64,000 nt of DNA from Campylobacter rectus (GCF_004803795.1 NZ_CP012543.1:186001-250000), one strand, 5' to 3'; numbered from the stretch's first letter, positions 28,145-37,963 are shown. Numbers and translations: made by a program. Notes: generated from the letters alone by a model not told the origin.

Positions 28145-29179
28145 ATGAGCGAAAATTTACAAAATAGCGGCGCTGGCGGGCTGATTTTGGGCATAGAAAG
28201 CAGCTGCGACGACAGCTCGGTAGCGCTGCTCGATATAGAAACGCTTGAGCTAAAATTTCACAAAAAAATCTCGCAAGATGCCGAGCACTGCGCATTTGGC
28301 GGGGTGGTACCGGAGCTTGCCGCCAGGCTTCACACCGCCGCGCTGCCTAAAATTTTAGAGCAGATCAAAGCAGAACTGCCCCGCGTAAAAGCCGTCGCCG
28401 TCACGAATGAGCCCGGGCTCTCCGTGAGCCTAGTGGGCGGCGTCGCGATGGCAAAGGCGCTCGCCTCGTCGCTGCGCGTGCCGCTAATTGCCGTAAATCA
28501 TCTCGCGGGGCACGTGTATTCGCTATTTTTGTCGCAGGAGGCGCGGCTGCCTGCGGGCGTGCTGCTGGTTAGCGGCGGGCACACGATGGTGCTAGATATC
28601 GGCGCGGACGGGGCTGTCGGCGTGCTGGCTGCCACGATGGACGATAGCTTCGGCGAGAGCTTTGATAAGGTCGCAAAGATGCTGGGGCTTGGGTATCCGG
28701 GCGGCGTAGCGGTCGAAAAGGCGGCACAGAGTGGGCGCGAGAAGTTTAAATTTACCGTGCCGCTACTTGGCGACGCACGCACGGCGTATAGCTTTTCGGG
28801 GCTAAAAAATCAGGTCCGCGTCGAAACCGAAAAGCTCGCCGCAAGCGCAAATCTCGGCGCTCAGGAGATCGCGGATATCTGCTTCGCCTTTGAAAATACC
28901 GCCTGTAAGCATATCTTAAACAAGCTAGAAAAGATATTTGCCCAGCGTAAATTTGAGCGTTTCGGCGTCGTGGGCGGAGCAAGCGCGAATCTAAATCTGC
29001 GCTCCCGCTTGCAGGCTCTGTGCGAGAAGCACGGCTGCGAGCTCATCTGTGCGCCGCTGGAGTTTTGCTCCGATAATGCCGTGATGATCGCTCGCGCGGG
29101 ACGCGAAAAATACCTGCGCAGCGAGTTTGCGGGGCTTGATCTGCAGGCAAGTCCTAGAAGCGAGCTAACGAGGATTTAG
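28145..29179 (+). CDS. tsaD: tRNA N6-threonylcarbamoyladenosine synthase subunit TsaD
   Basis: Transfers the threonylcarbamoyl group to A37 of ANN-decoding tRNAs, with TsaB and TsaE. 344 residues, usual length. ASKHA-fold motifs: ILGIESSCDDSSVALLD at the N-terminus, the metal-binding VNHLAGHVYS, SGGHTMVLDIG, the YPGGVAVEK loop, YSFSGLKNQV and a C-terminal CSDNAVMIARAG. An AGGAAAA site lies before ATG. No tsaB or tsaE adjacent. Confidence 0.95.
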   Translation: MSENLQNSGAGGLILGIESSCDDSSVALLDIETLELKFHKKISQDAEHCAFGGVVPELAARLHTAALPKILEQIKAELPRVKAVAVTNEPGLSVSLVGGVAMAKALASSLRVPLIAVNHLAGHVYSLFLSQEARLPAGVLLVSGGHTMVLDIGADGAVGVLAATMDDSFGESFDKVAKMLGLGYPGGVAVEKAAQSGREKFKFTVPLLGDARTAYSFSGLKNQVRVETEKLAASANLGAQEIADICFAFENTACKHILNKLEKIFAQRKFERFGVVGGASANLNLRSRLQALCEKHGCELICAPLEFCSDNAVMIARAGREKYLRSEFAGLDLQASPRSELTRI

Positions 29180-29338
29180 ATTCGGTATTTGGCTGAAATT
29201 TGTTTTTTGGCTCAAATGCGGCGACTTGTATCGTCAAATTTAGCTTTTTGTGGTCCTGTTGCGAGCGAGCGATGGGGTATAAGACACGGTAAATCTAAAT
29301 TTGGCGCTATGAGCTAAAAGCGCTAAATTTATAGAATC

Positions 29339-29884
29339 TTAAAATTGTTTCACTAAAAACAGTATCGCGACAACCGCCGCAAACGCCAAAACCGAATAAA
29401 TTGAGATTTTGTCTATGTTTATTTTTGTGCCCGCTTTTCGCTCGTAAAATACGCTTAATTTGTATTCCGAGCTCTTAAGCGTGCGCCACGCCGCAAAAAT
29501 CGCTAGAGCTAAAAGCATCATAAAAAAAGTTCGCGGCGGTATACCTCTGGCATCATCTATAAAGAAAACCGCCGCAAGAAGCGCCGCCAAGCAAAACAGC
29601 ATAAAAAACACCCAACTCAAAGCGACAAAAAATACGGCATCCGTTTTGCCGTCCGTTCCGTGATTTTTATATAAAGAGACCTTAAAGCCAATGTAGATAG
29701 CTAGCATCGCGCACGATAATATCGTAAGCGGATGAAATATGGCAGATAGCGTTATCCGGCTCTCGTCCACGCCCAAAATCAACGCTATAGGCGCACATGT
29801 AACAAAAGCGCAAAAGTAAAAAAGGACAAATAAAATTCTGGCCTGAAAAATGATGCTAAGGGCTGATTTTATGATCTTTAACAA
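29339..29884 (-). CDS. Hypothetical five-helix membrane protein
   Basis: 181 residues with hydrophobic stretches near 17-39, 48-68, 83-107, 118-135 and 160-178, and a basic loop (SLYKNHGTDGKTDA) between the second and third. No known family recognised. The initiator follows AAAGGAAAT on the minus strand, a reasonable ribosome binding site. It stands alone between convergent tsaD and cysQ. Confidence 0.7.
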   Translation of the reverse strand: MLKIIKSALSIIFQARILFVLFYFCAFVTCAPIALILGVDESRITLSAIFHPLTILSCAMLAIYIGFKVSLYKNHGTDGKTDAVFFVALSWVFFMLFCLAALLAAVFFIDDARGIPPRTFFMMLLALAIFAAWRTLKSSEYKLSVFYERKAGTKINIDKISIYSVLAFAAVVAILFLVKQF

Positions 29885-30165
29885 TGATTTCCTTTAAACG
29901 TTTGGCGATTTAAGGCTTGAAAATTTGACTGTTATTTTATCTAAATTTTGAGTGAATTTATCGACTCTCATCTAATGGGGGGCCATAAATTTAGCGTTAC
30001 TCTTGATCTTTGCGTGCTGAGCGTAGAAATATTGAATTTATCTTGCAGTTCATTTTAAATTTGCTGATATTTTTATCGTCAAATTTTATTTGAACGAGCC
30101 GTCCAAATTTGCAAGACGACGCCTAAAATAAGAGTATTTTCGGGTGACGATTTGCTCTTTTTTAT

Positions 30166-31038
30166 TTATAAATTTAGCTCTCTTATCGCTCGTAAAATTT
30201 CAACCTCGCGGGCTAGAAAATCCTTTGCGATGACGATAAATTTGTTATTTTTTAGCGAGGCTTCGTCGTAGATCGGGGCTTTAAGCGTCGCTAGATCGAT
30301 CATCTTTGCGCCCGTGCCCGCAGCGATCATCTCGCCAGCGGCATTGTCCCAGATAGAGCTTGGCGAGTAGCGCATATAGGCGCCCGCGAGATTTTCGGCG
30401 ATGCGGCAGTATTTGATCGCCGAGCTTAGCCGCGCGATGTCAAAGTTTAGGGCGGTCGCGAGCTTGCCGGCCGTTACGTTTTTGCCGCGTTTGCCGCTGA
30501 TTATCGTTTGCGGCGCATACTCTCTTGCGGCTAAAATTTGCGGGATAAACGCGCCGTTTTTATAAAGCTCTTTTTGCGTTCGTTCGCCTTTTGCCGCGCT
30601 ATAAATTTCGCCGGTAACGGGCACGTAAATAACGCCAAGAACCGGGCGTCCGTCCTCTATGAGCGCGATGCAGACGCAAAACTCGCCGCTACCCTCGATA
30701 AAATCCTTCGTGCCGTCTAGCGGATCGATGAGCCAAAACATCCGCGCGGACTCGCCCAAAATCTTTTCCTCCGAGCAAATTTGGATCTGTGAGCTTTTTA
30801 GCGTTTCAAATATCGCAGCGTTTGCCGCGAGATCGGCCGAGGTTACTGGCGAATGATCGGTTTTTAAATTTACCTCGAAATCCCGGCAGTTTTGGCTGCG
30901 TGCACTTTCTGGTAAAGTCGAACGAGCTGCTAAAATCTCGTCGTCAAAGCCCTTGTGGGCGTAAAATTTCATTATCTCGTCGCCTGCTTTTACGGCCGCA
31001 AGCTTGGCTAGACACAATAATTCGTTTAAATTTTGCAT
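30166..31038 (-). CDS. cysQ: 3'(2'),5'-bisphosphate nucleotidase
   Basis: Removes the 3' phosphate of PAP, a by-product of sulfate assimilation and carrier-protein chemistry; an inositol-monophosphatase-fold enzyme. Metal-binding motifs: SEEKI near residue 85 and WLIDPLDGTKDFIEGSGEF near 100, and a C-terminal WDNAAGEMIAAGTGAK. I prefer the start MQNLNELLCLAK, 290 residues. A start 7 codons upstream falls inside sequence shared with the dispersed repeat near 11080, so it is probably repeat-derived. Confidence 0.87.
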   Translation of the reverse strand: MQNLNELLCLAKLAAVKAGDEIMKFYAHKGFDDEILAARSTLPESARSQNCRDFEVNLKTDHSPVTSADLAANAAIFETLKSSQIQICSEEKILGESARMFWLIDPLDGTKDFIEGSGEFCVCIALIEDGRPVLGVIYVPVTGEIYSAAKGERTQKELYKNGAFIPQILAAREYAPQTIISGKRGKNVTAGKLATALNFDIARLSSAIKYCRIAENLAGAYMRYSPSSIWDNAAGEMIAAGTGAKMIDLATLKAPIYDEASLKNNKFIVIAKDFLAREVEILRAIRELNL

Positions 31039-31200
31039 TTTTGTTTCTTTTTGCTGCATTTTTAATATTTTGATTTTCTTGTTAAGGGGGAAGGGGCTTG
31101 AATTACGAAGTCGCTCCCTTCCCCCTTAACAATCCCCCAACCCCTACGACGTGAGAAGTGGCGACATTGCTTTGCTCGCGCAAAGCGTCGCAAGTTTCGT
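31039..31200 (-). repeat. MITE-like repeat remnant with 15-bp hairpin
   Basis: The sequence from TTCTTTTTGCTG through CTTGTTAAG matches 11079-11117, then GTTAAGGGGGAAGGG (31081-31095) pairs perfectly with CCCTTCCCCCTTAAC (31116-31130). The ACGTGAGAAGTGGCGACAT and GCGCAAAGCGTCGC modules follow. It touches the 5' end of cysQ. Confidence 0.65.
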
Positions 31201-31249
31201 AAATTTTGATAGAGTTAAAATTTATAAATTTGACTTCAAATTTTAACAC

Positions 31250-31413
31250 AAAAACGACAAGGCGAAGTATCGCGAGATGGATTTAAGGGCTTTGCTTCCT
31301 TTGCGGTCGCAACTGCGAGCAGAAGCGACGTAAAAATTTAGCGAAGATAAGACAAGTAGTCTATCGAGCTAAATTTTTGCTAGCTCCGTTAAAGACGCTC
31401 GCGAGACAAGCCG
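31250..31413 (-). repeat. Gene-boundary structured repeat, type 2
   Basis: On the minus strand: GGCGGCTTGTCTCGCGAGCG near the gltA stop, ending CATCTCGCGATACTTCGCC. Stem AAAAATTTAGC (31332-31342) pairs with GCTAAATTTTT (31368-31378); apex AGAC-AAGTA-GTCT on the plus strand at 31350-31362. The gene-proximal end lies 13 nt from the gltA stop. Confidence 0.75.
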
Positions 31414-31425
31414 CCAAATTTAAAA

Positions 31426-32700
31426 TTATTTCGGCGTTCTGTTCGTCTCTCCGACGTATAGCTGCCTCGGCCTCACGATCTTTATACTCTCCTGCTCTTT
31501 TAGCTCTATCCACTGGCTGATCCAGCCCGGTATCCTGCCGATGACGAAAATAACCGCGAACATATCGTTTGGAATTCCTAGCGCCTTCAGGATGAGCCCG
31601 GAGTGAAAATCGACGTTCGGGTAGAGGTTGCGTGAGACGAAATACTCGTCGTTTAGCGCGATCTCCTCGATACGGTTGGCGATCTCGATGAGCTTGGAGT
31701 TGATGCCGATCTCGTTCATCAGGCGGTCGCGCATCTTTTTTAGCACTTTAGCGCGCGGGTCGAAGTTTTTATACACGCGGTGGCCAAATCCCAGCAGTCT
31801 AAACGGATCGTTTTTATCTTTGGCGCGGGCGATGTATTTATCGACGTTTTCGACTGAGCCGATCTGCTCTAGCTGGCGGATGACGCCTTCGTTGGCACCG
31901 CCGTGAGCCCAGCCCCAAAGCGCTCCGATACCCGCGGCGATACACGCATACGGGTGCGCGTGCGTCGAGCCTACCGTGCGCACGGTCGTCGTAGAGGCGT
32001 TTTGCTCGTGGTCGGCGTGCAGCATAAAGACCGTATCAAGCGCCTTGACCTCGATCGGGCGCAAATTTACGTGCTCATACGGGTAGCTCCTCATCATATA
32101 GAGGAAATTTTCCGTAAAGCCGCGGTCCAAATTTGGATAAATGATCGGCAGTCCGCGCGAAAATCTATAAGAAAACGCCGCTATGGTCGGGATCTTGGCG
32201 ATTATTCGCATCGCCATTTCGTGATACTCCTCGGGCTTGTCCATATTTAGGTGATCGGAGTAAAATGCCGAGAGTGCCGAGACCGCCGCCTGCAGGATCG
32301 CCATCGGGTGCGCCTTGTCCGGAAATGCGTCAAAGAGCTTCATCATACCCTCGTGGATGAAGCTGCGCTTTTTAAGCTCGAGTTTAAAGGCATCGTATTG
32401 CTGTTCGTTTGGTAGCTCTCTGTTTAGCAGCAGATACGCCACGTCGATAAATGTCTTGTTTTCTGCGAGGTAGGCGATGTCGTAGCCGCGGTACATCAGC
32501 TCGCCTTTTAGTCCGTCTATGTAGGTTATCGTGCTCTTGCACATCGCCGTCGAGGTGTAGCCGCGGTCAAACGTAAACATCCCCGTATCGCTAAAAAAGG
32601 TCGAGATATCGATGACGTCGGGCCCCATCGTGCCGCGAAGTATCGGGAAGTCGTAGCTTTTGCCGTTTCTGTTGTCGGTTAGCGTAACCGTATCGCTCAT
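31426..32700 (-). CDS. gltA: Citrate synthase
   Basis: Condenses acetyl-CoA and oxaloacetate into citrate at TCA entry. 424 residues, the hexameric type II length. Catalytic segments: GALWGWAHGGANEGV (His), GFGHRVYKNFDPRAKVLK (His/Arg) and FHSGLILKALGIP (Asp region in NVDFHSG). MLHADHEQNASTTTVRTVGS also matches. Start codon lies 1 nt after the antiporter stop, so the two are probably one transcript. Confidence 0.95.
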   Translation of the reverse strand: MSDTVTLTDNRNGKSYDFPILRGTMGPDVIDISTFFSDTGMFTFDRGYTSTAMCKSTITYIDGLKGELMYRGYDIAYLAENKTFIDVAYLLLNRELPNEQQYDAFKLELKKRSFIHEGMMKLFDAFPDKAHPMAILQAAVSALSAFYSDHLNMDKPEEYHEMAMRIIAKIPTIAAFSYRFSRGLPIIYPNLDRGFTENFLYMMRSYPYEHVNLRPIEVKALDTVFMLHADHEQNASTTTVRTVGSTHAHPYACIAAGIGALWGWAHGGANEGVIRQLEQIGSVENVDKYIARAKDKNDPFRLLGFGHRVYKNFDPRAKVLKKMRDRLMNEIGINSKLIEIANRIEEIALNDEYFVSRNLYPNVDFHSGLILKALGIPNDMFAVIFVIGRIPGWISQWIELKEQESIKIVRPRQLYVGETNRTPK

Positions 32701-32701
32701 C

Positions 32702-33865
32702 TTAGCTCCTTTGTAAATTTGATTTTACGCTCATTAAAATTTTAATACTTATCGTGACTATTATAGCCTGAGTTAGGCTCGCTAGTATGAAAGAGAAGTA
32801 AAAATTTTCATTTATGCCGCCTGATTTGTAGGCTATGGTAGCAACGGCGATGAGAAGCGTTAGCGGCATCGAGTGCGAGAGCGCGAAAAGGACGGTGTTT
32901 TTTAGCCCTAGGATGTTTAAAAACACTGTGCCGGCTGCTAGTCTAAAGCCTATCATAACGCCCGTTATCAGCGCCGCGTCGCGCACGACTCCGTCTATCA
33001 TAAAGGCGCTAAGCTTAAACGTAGAGCCGATATGCACAAAAAAGGTCGGTACTAAAAAGCCGAAACCGAAGCTAGCAAGCTTATGCGGGAGGTCTTTTTT
33101 GTGATCGAAAAACGTCGCGATAAAGGTCCCCGCCACAAACGCGCCGAACGCTATTTCTAAATTTAGATAAAGCATAAGCGCGATGATGCCGAAAAACAGC
33201 GCCATACATAGGCGGATGTCTTTTTCGGAGTTGTCGTAGTGGGGCATCAGGATGACGCGTAGCTGCGGATACCACCAAAACAGCACGTTTAGCGCCTTAT
33301 ATCCGATCACCGCCGCGGCTAAAAATCCGCTAAGATATATGATCGAAAACGCCAGCTCGCTACCGGCGCCAAATTTCATATACGCGCCGACGAAGGTTAG
33401 CAGCGTGATGCTCACGACCTCGCCGATCGAGGCGATAAGCATGCCGATGTTTAGCCACTCCTCGTTTTTGCCGTACTCCTTAAATAGCGTAAATATCATA
33501 CCTACGGCCATCAGCGGCACGATGAGGATAAAAAGGCGGTTTAGATCAAACGAAAACGTCAGCAGCGTCGAGAGCAAGTAGAGTAGCGCCAGATAGATGA
33601 CGCCCGTTTTTAGGATCTTTTTATCTATCGTGAAAAATAACTTGAGATCGACCTCCGTGCCCGCTAAAAACATGAGGTAGAAAAACCCGACTTCGCTAAC
33701 GATTTTAAACATTTCGTTGTGCCCGATAAAGCCGAAATACCCCGCCAGCGAGCCCAAAATAATCTCCACGGGCGCGATAGGAATGCGTAAAATTTTAGAA
33801 AAATACGGCGACGTAAAGATGATAAAAGCTAGCGCGATGAGGATATTTAGCCCGTTTGCCTGCAA
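32702..33865 (-). CDS. Cation:proton antiporter, CPA2/KefB-like
   Basis: 387 residues, about 12 membrane segments, no TrkA-type C-terminal domain. Matches the Na+/H+ exchanger (CPA2) family: PVEIILGSLAGYFGF and GFFYLMFLAGTEVDLKLFF near the N-terminus, IASIGEVVSITLLTFV, and EIAFGAFVAGTFIATF then LVPTFFVHIGSTF. Likely exchanges Na+ or K+ for H+; the ion cannot be told. It leads into gltA with a 1-nt gap, an arrangement also plausible in relatives. Confidence 0.85.
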   Translation of the reverse strand: MQANGLNILIALAFIIFTSPYFSKILRIPIAPVEIILGSLAGYFGFIGHNEMFKIVSEVGFFYLMFLAGTEVDLKLFFTIDKKILKTGVIYLALLYLLSTLLTFSFDLNRLFILIVPLMAVGMIFTLFKEYGKNEEWLNIGMLIASIGEVVSITLLTFVGAYMKFGAGSELAFSIIYLSGFLAAAVIGYKALNVLFWWYPQLRVILMPHYDNSEKDIRLCMALFFGIIALMLYLNLEIAFGAFVAGTFIATFFDHKKDLPHKLASFGFGFLVPTFFVHIGSTFKLSAFMIDGVVRDAALITGVMIGFRLAAGTVFLNILGLKNTVLFALSHSMPLTLLIAVATIAYKSGGINENFYFSFILASLTQAIIVTISIKILMSVKSNLQRS

Positions 33866-33929
33866 GAAAGTCCTTTGTAAATGGGGGATTATAGCCTAAG
33901 GTTTTTTATTCTTTGATAAATTTGACTTG

Positions 33930-34065
33930 CTTCGGCTCGTCTTTTGAGCGTCTTTGAATGAGTTTGAAATTTTAAGTCTGCGGCAGACTACTTGTCTAGC
34001 CTTGACTTAAAATTTCTGCACAACATTCAAATTCATCTCAAAATACTTCGCCTTATCGTTTTATG
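33930..34065 (+). repeat. Gene-boundary structured repeat, type 2
   Basis: Runs from CGGCTCGTCTTTTGAGCG to CATCTCAAAATACTTCGCC. Stem GAAATTTTAAGT (33966-33977) pairs with ACTTAAAATTTC (34005-34016); apex AGAC-TACTT-GTCT at 33985-33997. The CGGCTCGTC end faces the 5' end of the antiporter gene, about 65 nt away. Confidence 0.75.
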
Positions 34066-34094
34066 TTCAAATTTGAAGTCAAATTTGTAAATTT

Positions 34095-34488
34095 GGGTCG
34101 CCGAGACCCGTACCTTGAAAATGTCAAATTTGATTTAAATTTGCGACGCTTTGCGTTAGCAAAGCTATGGCGCCACCTCTAACGTGCAGTGGGGTTAGAG
34201 AGGGTTTGGGAGAGGAAGGGGTCACGCTTCGTAAGTAGAATCCCCTTCCTCTCCCAAAGAAAGGGAAAAAGGGGCTCTTTTGATTCGGCTTTACCTTACA
34301 ATCGCTTCTTAAAACGCTGCGAACGCAAAGCGTGAAGTAGAGCAGGGTGTAATTCAAGCCCCCACCCCCTTTACAACAAGGGGAAAAACAACTTCAAACG
34401 GTTGTTTTTTGCGCAAAGAAGCTTGGCTTGAACACCAAATTTAACCAATACAAATTTAGCGTTTTCGAGAGGTGGGTCTCGGCGGGTA
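34095..34488 (+). repeat. MITE-like element with diverged terminal inverted repeats
   Basis: Left end GGGTCGCCGAGACCCGTACC, right end (inverted) ACCCGCCGAGACCCACCTC. Contains the GCTTTGC/GCAAAGC core hairpin and the longest copy of the inner stem: TTTGGGAGAGGAAGGGG (34205-34221) with CCCCTTCCTCTCCCAAA (34242-34258), 17 perfect base pairs. No coding frame of its own. Confidence 0.75.
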
Positions 34489-34594
34489 AAATTTAGAATT
34501 TCAGCAAATCGCGGTGTTTAAATGGCAAAAACCCAAAATGACAAAATACGTTTAAAAATCGGGCTAAATTTGGCGTTTGCTCGCCAAATTTACG

Positions 34595-35434
34595 TCAGTG
34601 GCAAAGCGTAGCGAAGCTAAATCCGCGCGCCTTAAACTCGGCGATATCGCGGCTGGCGACCTCGCCCTTGGTCGTGAGGTAGTCGCCGATGACGACGGCG
34701 GAGACGCCGTGATCGAAGATTTCGTATTGGCGTTCGCCTAAAATTTTCTCGCGACCGCCTGCTATCATCACGCGAGCGTTAGGTAGCGCGCGGACGGTGT
34801 TGTCGATGATTTTTAGCGCCTCGTCCGCTGTCATAGGCGGCCGTTTGACGCGTAGCGCGTCGTTTGGGATAAAGAAATTTATCGGGCTAGAAAATGGATC
34901 AAGCTCTTTTAGGCTAGCTTGCAGGCTCGCGCGGTCGGCCTCGCTCTCGCCAAGGCCGTAAATGCCGCCCGTGCAGAGCATTAGCCCCGCTTCTTTGGCG
35001 TCGATGTTAGTCTGCCAGCGCTCATCCCAGCTATGCGTCGAGCAAATTTGCGGAAAAAACTCGCGCGATGTCTCGAGGTTGTGGTTGTAGCTAAACACGC
35101 CCGCGCTTTTTAGCTCTTTTAGCTGCGGTAGCGTCGCCATACCGTTGCAAGCGATTAGCATGAGGCTTGGGACTTCTTTGTTTACGGCGCGCGCGAGGCG
35201 GGCGATCTCCTCGGTCTTTTTGTCCGTGAGTCTTGCGCCGCTGGTAACTAGACAAAAGCCAAGCGCGTGGTTCGCCGCCGCGATCTTAGCCTCGGCGACT
35301 ACTTGCTCGGCGGTTTTCATTTTGTATTTTTCGATACCGGCATTTGTGCCGGCGCTTTGCGTGCAGTAGCCGCAGTCCTCGGAGCAGTTACCGGAGCTCA
35401 CCGAGCAAATAGCACACAACATGATGGTTTTCAT
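34595..35434 (-). CDS. bioB: Biotin synthase
   Basis: Radical SAM enzyme that inserts sulfur into dethiobiotin. The CxxxCxxC cluster motif is CSEDCGYC at about residues 17-24; FCLVTSGAR, NHNLETSREFF, CTGGIYGLGESEADR and MIAGGREKILGE match BioB. 279 residues, the short form found in epsilonproteobacteria (about 320-350 in E. coli-type). An AAAAAGGAAT ribosome binding site precedes the start. Biotin serves AccB, encoded at 57570. A structured repeat lies directly upstream. Confidence 0.93.
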   Translation of the reverse strand: MKTIMLCAICSVSSGNCSEDCGYCTQSAGTNAGIEKYKMKTAEQVVAEAKIAAANHALGFCLVTSGARLTDKKTEEIARLARAVNKEVPSLMLIACNGMATLPQLKELKSAGVFSYNHNLETSREFFPQICSTHSWDERWQTNIDAKEAGLMLCTGGIYGLGESEADRASLQASLKELDPFSSPINFFIPNDALRVKRPPMTADEALKIIDNTVRALPNARVMIAGGREKILGERQYEIFDHGVSAVVIGDYLTTKGEVASRDIAEFKARGFSFATLCH

Positions 35435-35452
35435 TAGATTATTCCTTTTTTA

Positions 35453-35580
35453 GCGGCTTGTCTTTTCCCTTTATACTTCGTTGGATTTAAATTTTACTCG
35501 GTCACTACCGACGAGGTAGCTCCCGTCGTAAAATTTAAATCCGCCTCGTCTAGAACAAAAATACTTCGCCTTGTTGTTTT
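35453..35580 (+). repeat. Gene-boundary structured repeat, type 1
   Basis: GCGGCTTGTCTTTTCC, TTTATACTTCGTT, arm GGATTTAAATTTTAC (35483-35497), TCGGTCAC, GCTCCC, arm GTAAAATTTAAATCC (35528-35542), GCCTCGTCTAGA, AAATACTTCGCCTTG. The arms form a perfect 15-bp stem. It begins about 18 nt upstream of the bioB start, next to its ribosome binding site, so it may affect bioB expression. Confidence 0.8.
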
Positions 35581-35792
35581 GCATTCAAATTTTGCAAATT
35601 TAATTCTCAAGAATTTTTAAAATTTACGACCGAAAAGCTTTCGCCTCCAAATTTCGTGCTAAGCGATAGCGAAGCCGAAATTTGGTAGGTAACTGCTTTG
35701 AGCGAGTAAAATTTTAAAAATTTAGCTTTTGGGTTTTAAAAAATCGTATTTAAAACGAGTAAAATTTTAAAAATTATTCAAACAAACAAAAT

Positions 35793-37901
35793 TTACAAAT
35801 CTCCGATTTGTACCTTTTTCTTACACTTCACGCACTCGTGAAACGTCCCTTTTTTGAGCTCTTTTTTGATCATATCGCCGCCGCATTCGTCGCATTTTTC
35901 GGCGACCGGCTCGTAGTTTGAGACGAAGTCGCATTTAGGGTAGTTTGCGCAGCCGTAAAATTTACCCCTGCGGCTGATGCGCTCGACGATGTCGCCGCCG
36001 CATTTTGGACACGGTACGTCGATCTTTTTGAGCTCTTTTTTCGGCTTTGCCGCAGCTTCGCCTTCCTGCGCGCCTTGATCAGCCTTGGCGATATTGCGCG
36101 AGTATTTGCACTTAGGGAAATTTCCGCACGCGATAAACTCGCCATAGCGTCCTTTTCGCAGTAGCAGTTCGCCGCCGCACTCCGGGCATTTTTCTCCGAT
36201 CGGAGTGGCGACTTTTTGGCTTTTTATGCCTGTTTTGCCGGCTGAGATTTTATCCATAAACGGATAATAAAAATCGCTCAAAAGCTTTTGCCAGTCGGCT
36301 TTGTCTTCGGCGACGTGGTCGAGCTTTTCTTCCATATTTGAGGTAAATTCGCTATCTACTATATCGCTAAAATGCTCCTCCAAAACGCCCATCATCGTAA
36401 AGGCGATCTCGTTTGGCACGAGCTGCTTTTTCTCGACTTTGACGTAGTCGCGAGAGGTTAGCAGCGAGATGGTCGGCGCGTAGGTGCTAGGGCGCCCGAT
36501 GCCTAGGCTTTCTAGCTTTTTAACGAGCCCTGCCTCCGAGTAGCGAGACGGCGGCTCGGTGAAGTGCTGCGAGCTTTTGATGCTTTGTAGGCTCATTTCG
36601 TCGCCGATTTTTAAATCGGGCAAAATTTTATCCTTATCCATATCGCCGTAAACGCGGTAAAATCCGTCAAATAGCACCTTGCGGCCGCTTATTTTAAACT
36701 CGCCTTTTGCTCCCGCGACGAATACGTTTTGCGTCTGGCTAATGCTAGCGCTCATCTGGCAGGCCAAAAAGCGGTTGTAGATGAGTGTGTAGAGGCGCAA
36801 TGCGTCTTTTTCTAGATATTGCGCGGCGATAGCGGGAGTGAAGCTGAGGTTTGTCGGGCGGATCGCCTCGTGGGCTTCTTGCGCGCCTTTGCTTTTGGTT
36901 GCGTAAATTTTAGCCTTGGCGGGCAGGTAGGGCTCGCCGTACTCTTTCTCGATCGTCTCGCGTGCGGCTGCGACGGCTTCTTTTGCGAGATTTAGGCTGT
37001 CCGTTCTCATATACGTTATCGCGCCCATAAAGCCTTGATGCGTCTGCACGCCCTCGTATAAATTTTGCGCGATCATCATCGTTTTTTTCGGGCTAAAGCC
37101 TAGGCGGTTGCTCGCGCTTTGCTGTAGCGTCGAGGTCATAAACGGCGGAGCGGGCTCGGTTTTGCGCTCTTTGGCTTCGATCTCGCGGACGCTAAATTTA
37201 TCGCTTTTTAGATTTTCCACGATAAATTTAGCTCTATCGCCGTTTGTTATCGTTAGTTTTTCTATCTTTTGCGCTTCAAATTTAACCAGCTCGGCGTCAA
37301 GGTCTTTTTTGAAAACCGCGTCGATGCTGTGATATTCGATCGGTTTAAAGTCGCGAATCTCGCGCTCGCGGTCTACGATGATTTTTAGAGCGGCGCTTTG
37401 CACGCGTCCCGCACTTAGCCCCTTTTGGATTTTTAAATTTAACAGCGGCGAGAGCTTGTAGCCCACGATACGGTCTAGCAGGCGGCGGGCTTGCTGCGCG
37501 TTTACGCTATCCATATTTATAGTGCGCGGGTTTTTTAGCGCAGCCTCTATGGCGCTTTTGGTGATCTCGTGAAACACGATGCGAGGCAGGCTCTCTGGCT
37601 TTTTGCCGATGGCTTCGGCGATGTGGTATGCGATAGCCTCTCCTTCGCGGTCCTCATCGGTTGCGAGGTAGATTTGGTCGGCGTTTTTGGCTAGCTCTTT
37701 TATCTCTTTTACGATTGCGGAGTGATCGGCGCTTATTTTGTATTCGGGCGTAAAATTTTCGCCCTCGATCTTGATGCCAAATGTGCTTTTCGGCAGGTCG
37801 CGGATGTGGCCTTTTGATGCGATGACGTCGTAGTCGGTTCCGAGGAAATTTTTTATCGTTTTGGCTTTTGCGGGCGATTCCACGATGATTAAGCTTTTCA
37901 T
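35793..37901 (-). CDS. topA: DNA topoisomerase I
   Basis: Type IA topoisomerase relaxing negative supercoils. The start MKSLIIVESPAKAKTI is chosen over an in-frame start 13 codons upstream because it fits the family N-terminus and follows AAAAAAGG; product 702 residues. TOPRIM acidic motif ATDEDREGEAIAYH; active-site Tyr in AITYMRTDS; LGIGRPSTYAPTI. Three C-terminal zinc ribbons: CPECGGELLLRKGRYGEF with C..C partners, CPKCGGDIVERISRRG and CDECGGDMIKKELKKG, the last ending CVKCKKK. Confidence 0.94.
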   Translation of the reverse strand: MKSLIIVESPAKAKTIKNFLGTDYDVIASKGHIRDLPKSTFGIKIEGENFTPEYKISADHSAIVKEIKELAKNADQIYLATDEDREGEAIAYHIAEAIGKKPESLPRIVFHEITKSAIEAALKNPRTINMDSVNAQQARRLLDRIVGYKLSPLLNLKIQKGLSAGRVQSAALKIIVDREREIRDFKPIEYHSIDAVFKKDLDAELVKFEAQKIEKLTITNGDRAKFIVENLKSDKFSVREIEAKERKTEPAPPFMTSTLQQSASNRLGFSPKKTMMIAQNLYEGVQTHQGFMGAITYMRTDSLNLAKEAVAAARETIEKEYGEPYLPAKAKIYATKSKGAQEAHEAIRPTNLSFTPAIAAQYLEKDALRLYTLIYNRFLACQMSASISQTQNVFVAGAKGEFKISGRKVLFDGFYRVYGDMDKDKILPDLKIGDEMSLQSIKSSQHFTEPPSRYSEAGLVKKLESLGIGRPSTYAPTISLLTSRDYVKVEKKQLVPNEIAFTMMGVLEEHFSDIVDSEFTSNMEEKLDHVAEDKADWQKLLSDFYYPFMDKISAGKTGIKSQKVATPIGEKCPECGGELLLRKGRYGEFIACGNFPKCKYSRNIAKADQGAQEGEAAAKPKKELKKIDVPCPKCGGDIVERISRRGKFYGCANYPKCDFVSNYEPVAEKCDECGGDMIKKELKKGTFHECVKCKKKVQIGDL

Positions 37902-37963
37902 TAATACAGCCTTTTTTAAAATTTGGGGTAATTGTAGCAAAAAAATATTTTAAAGTTAAAAAA

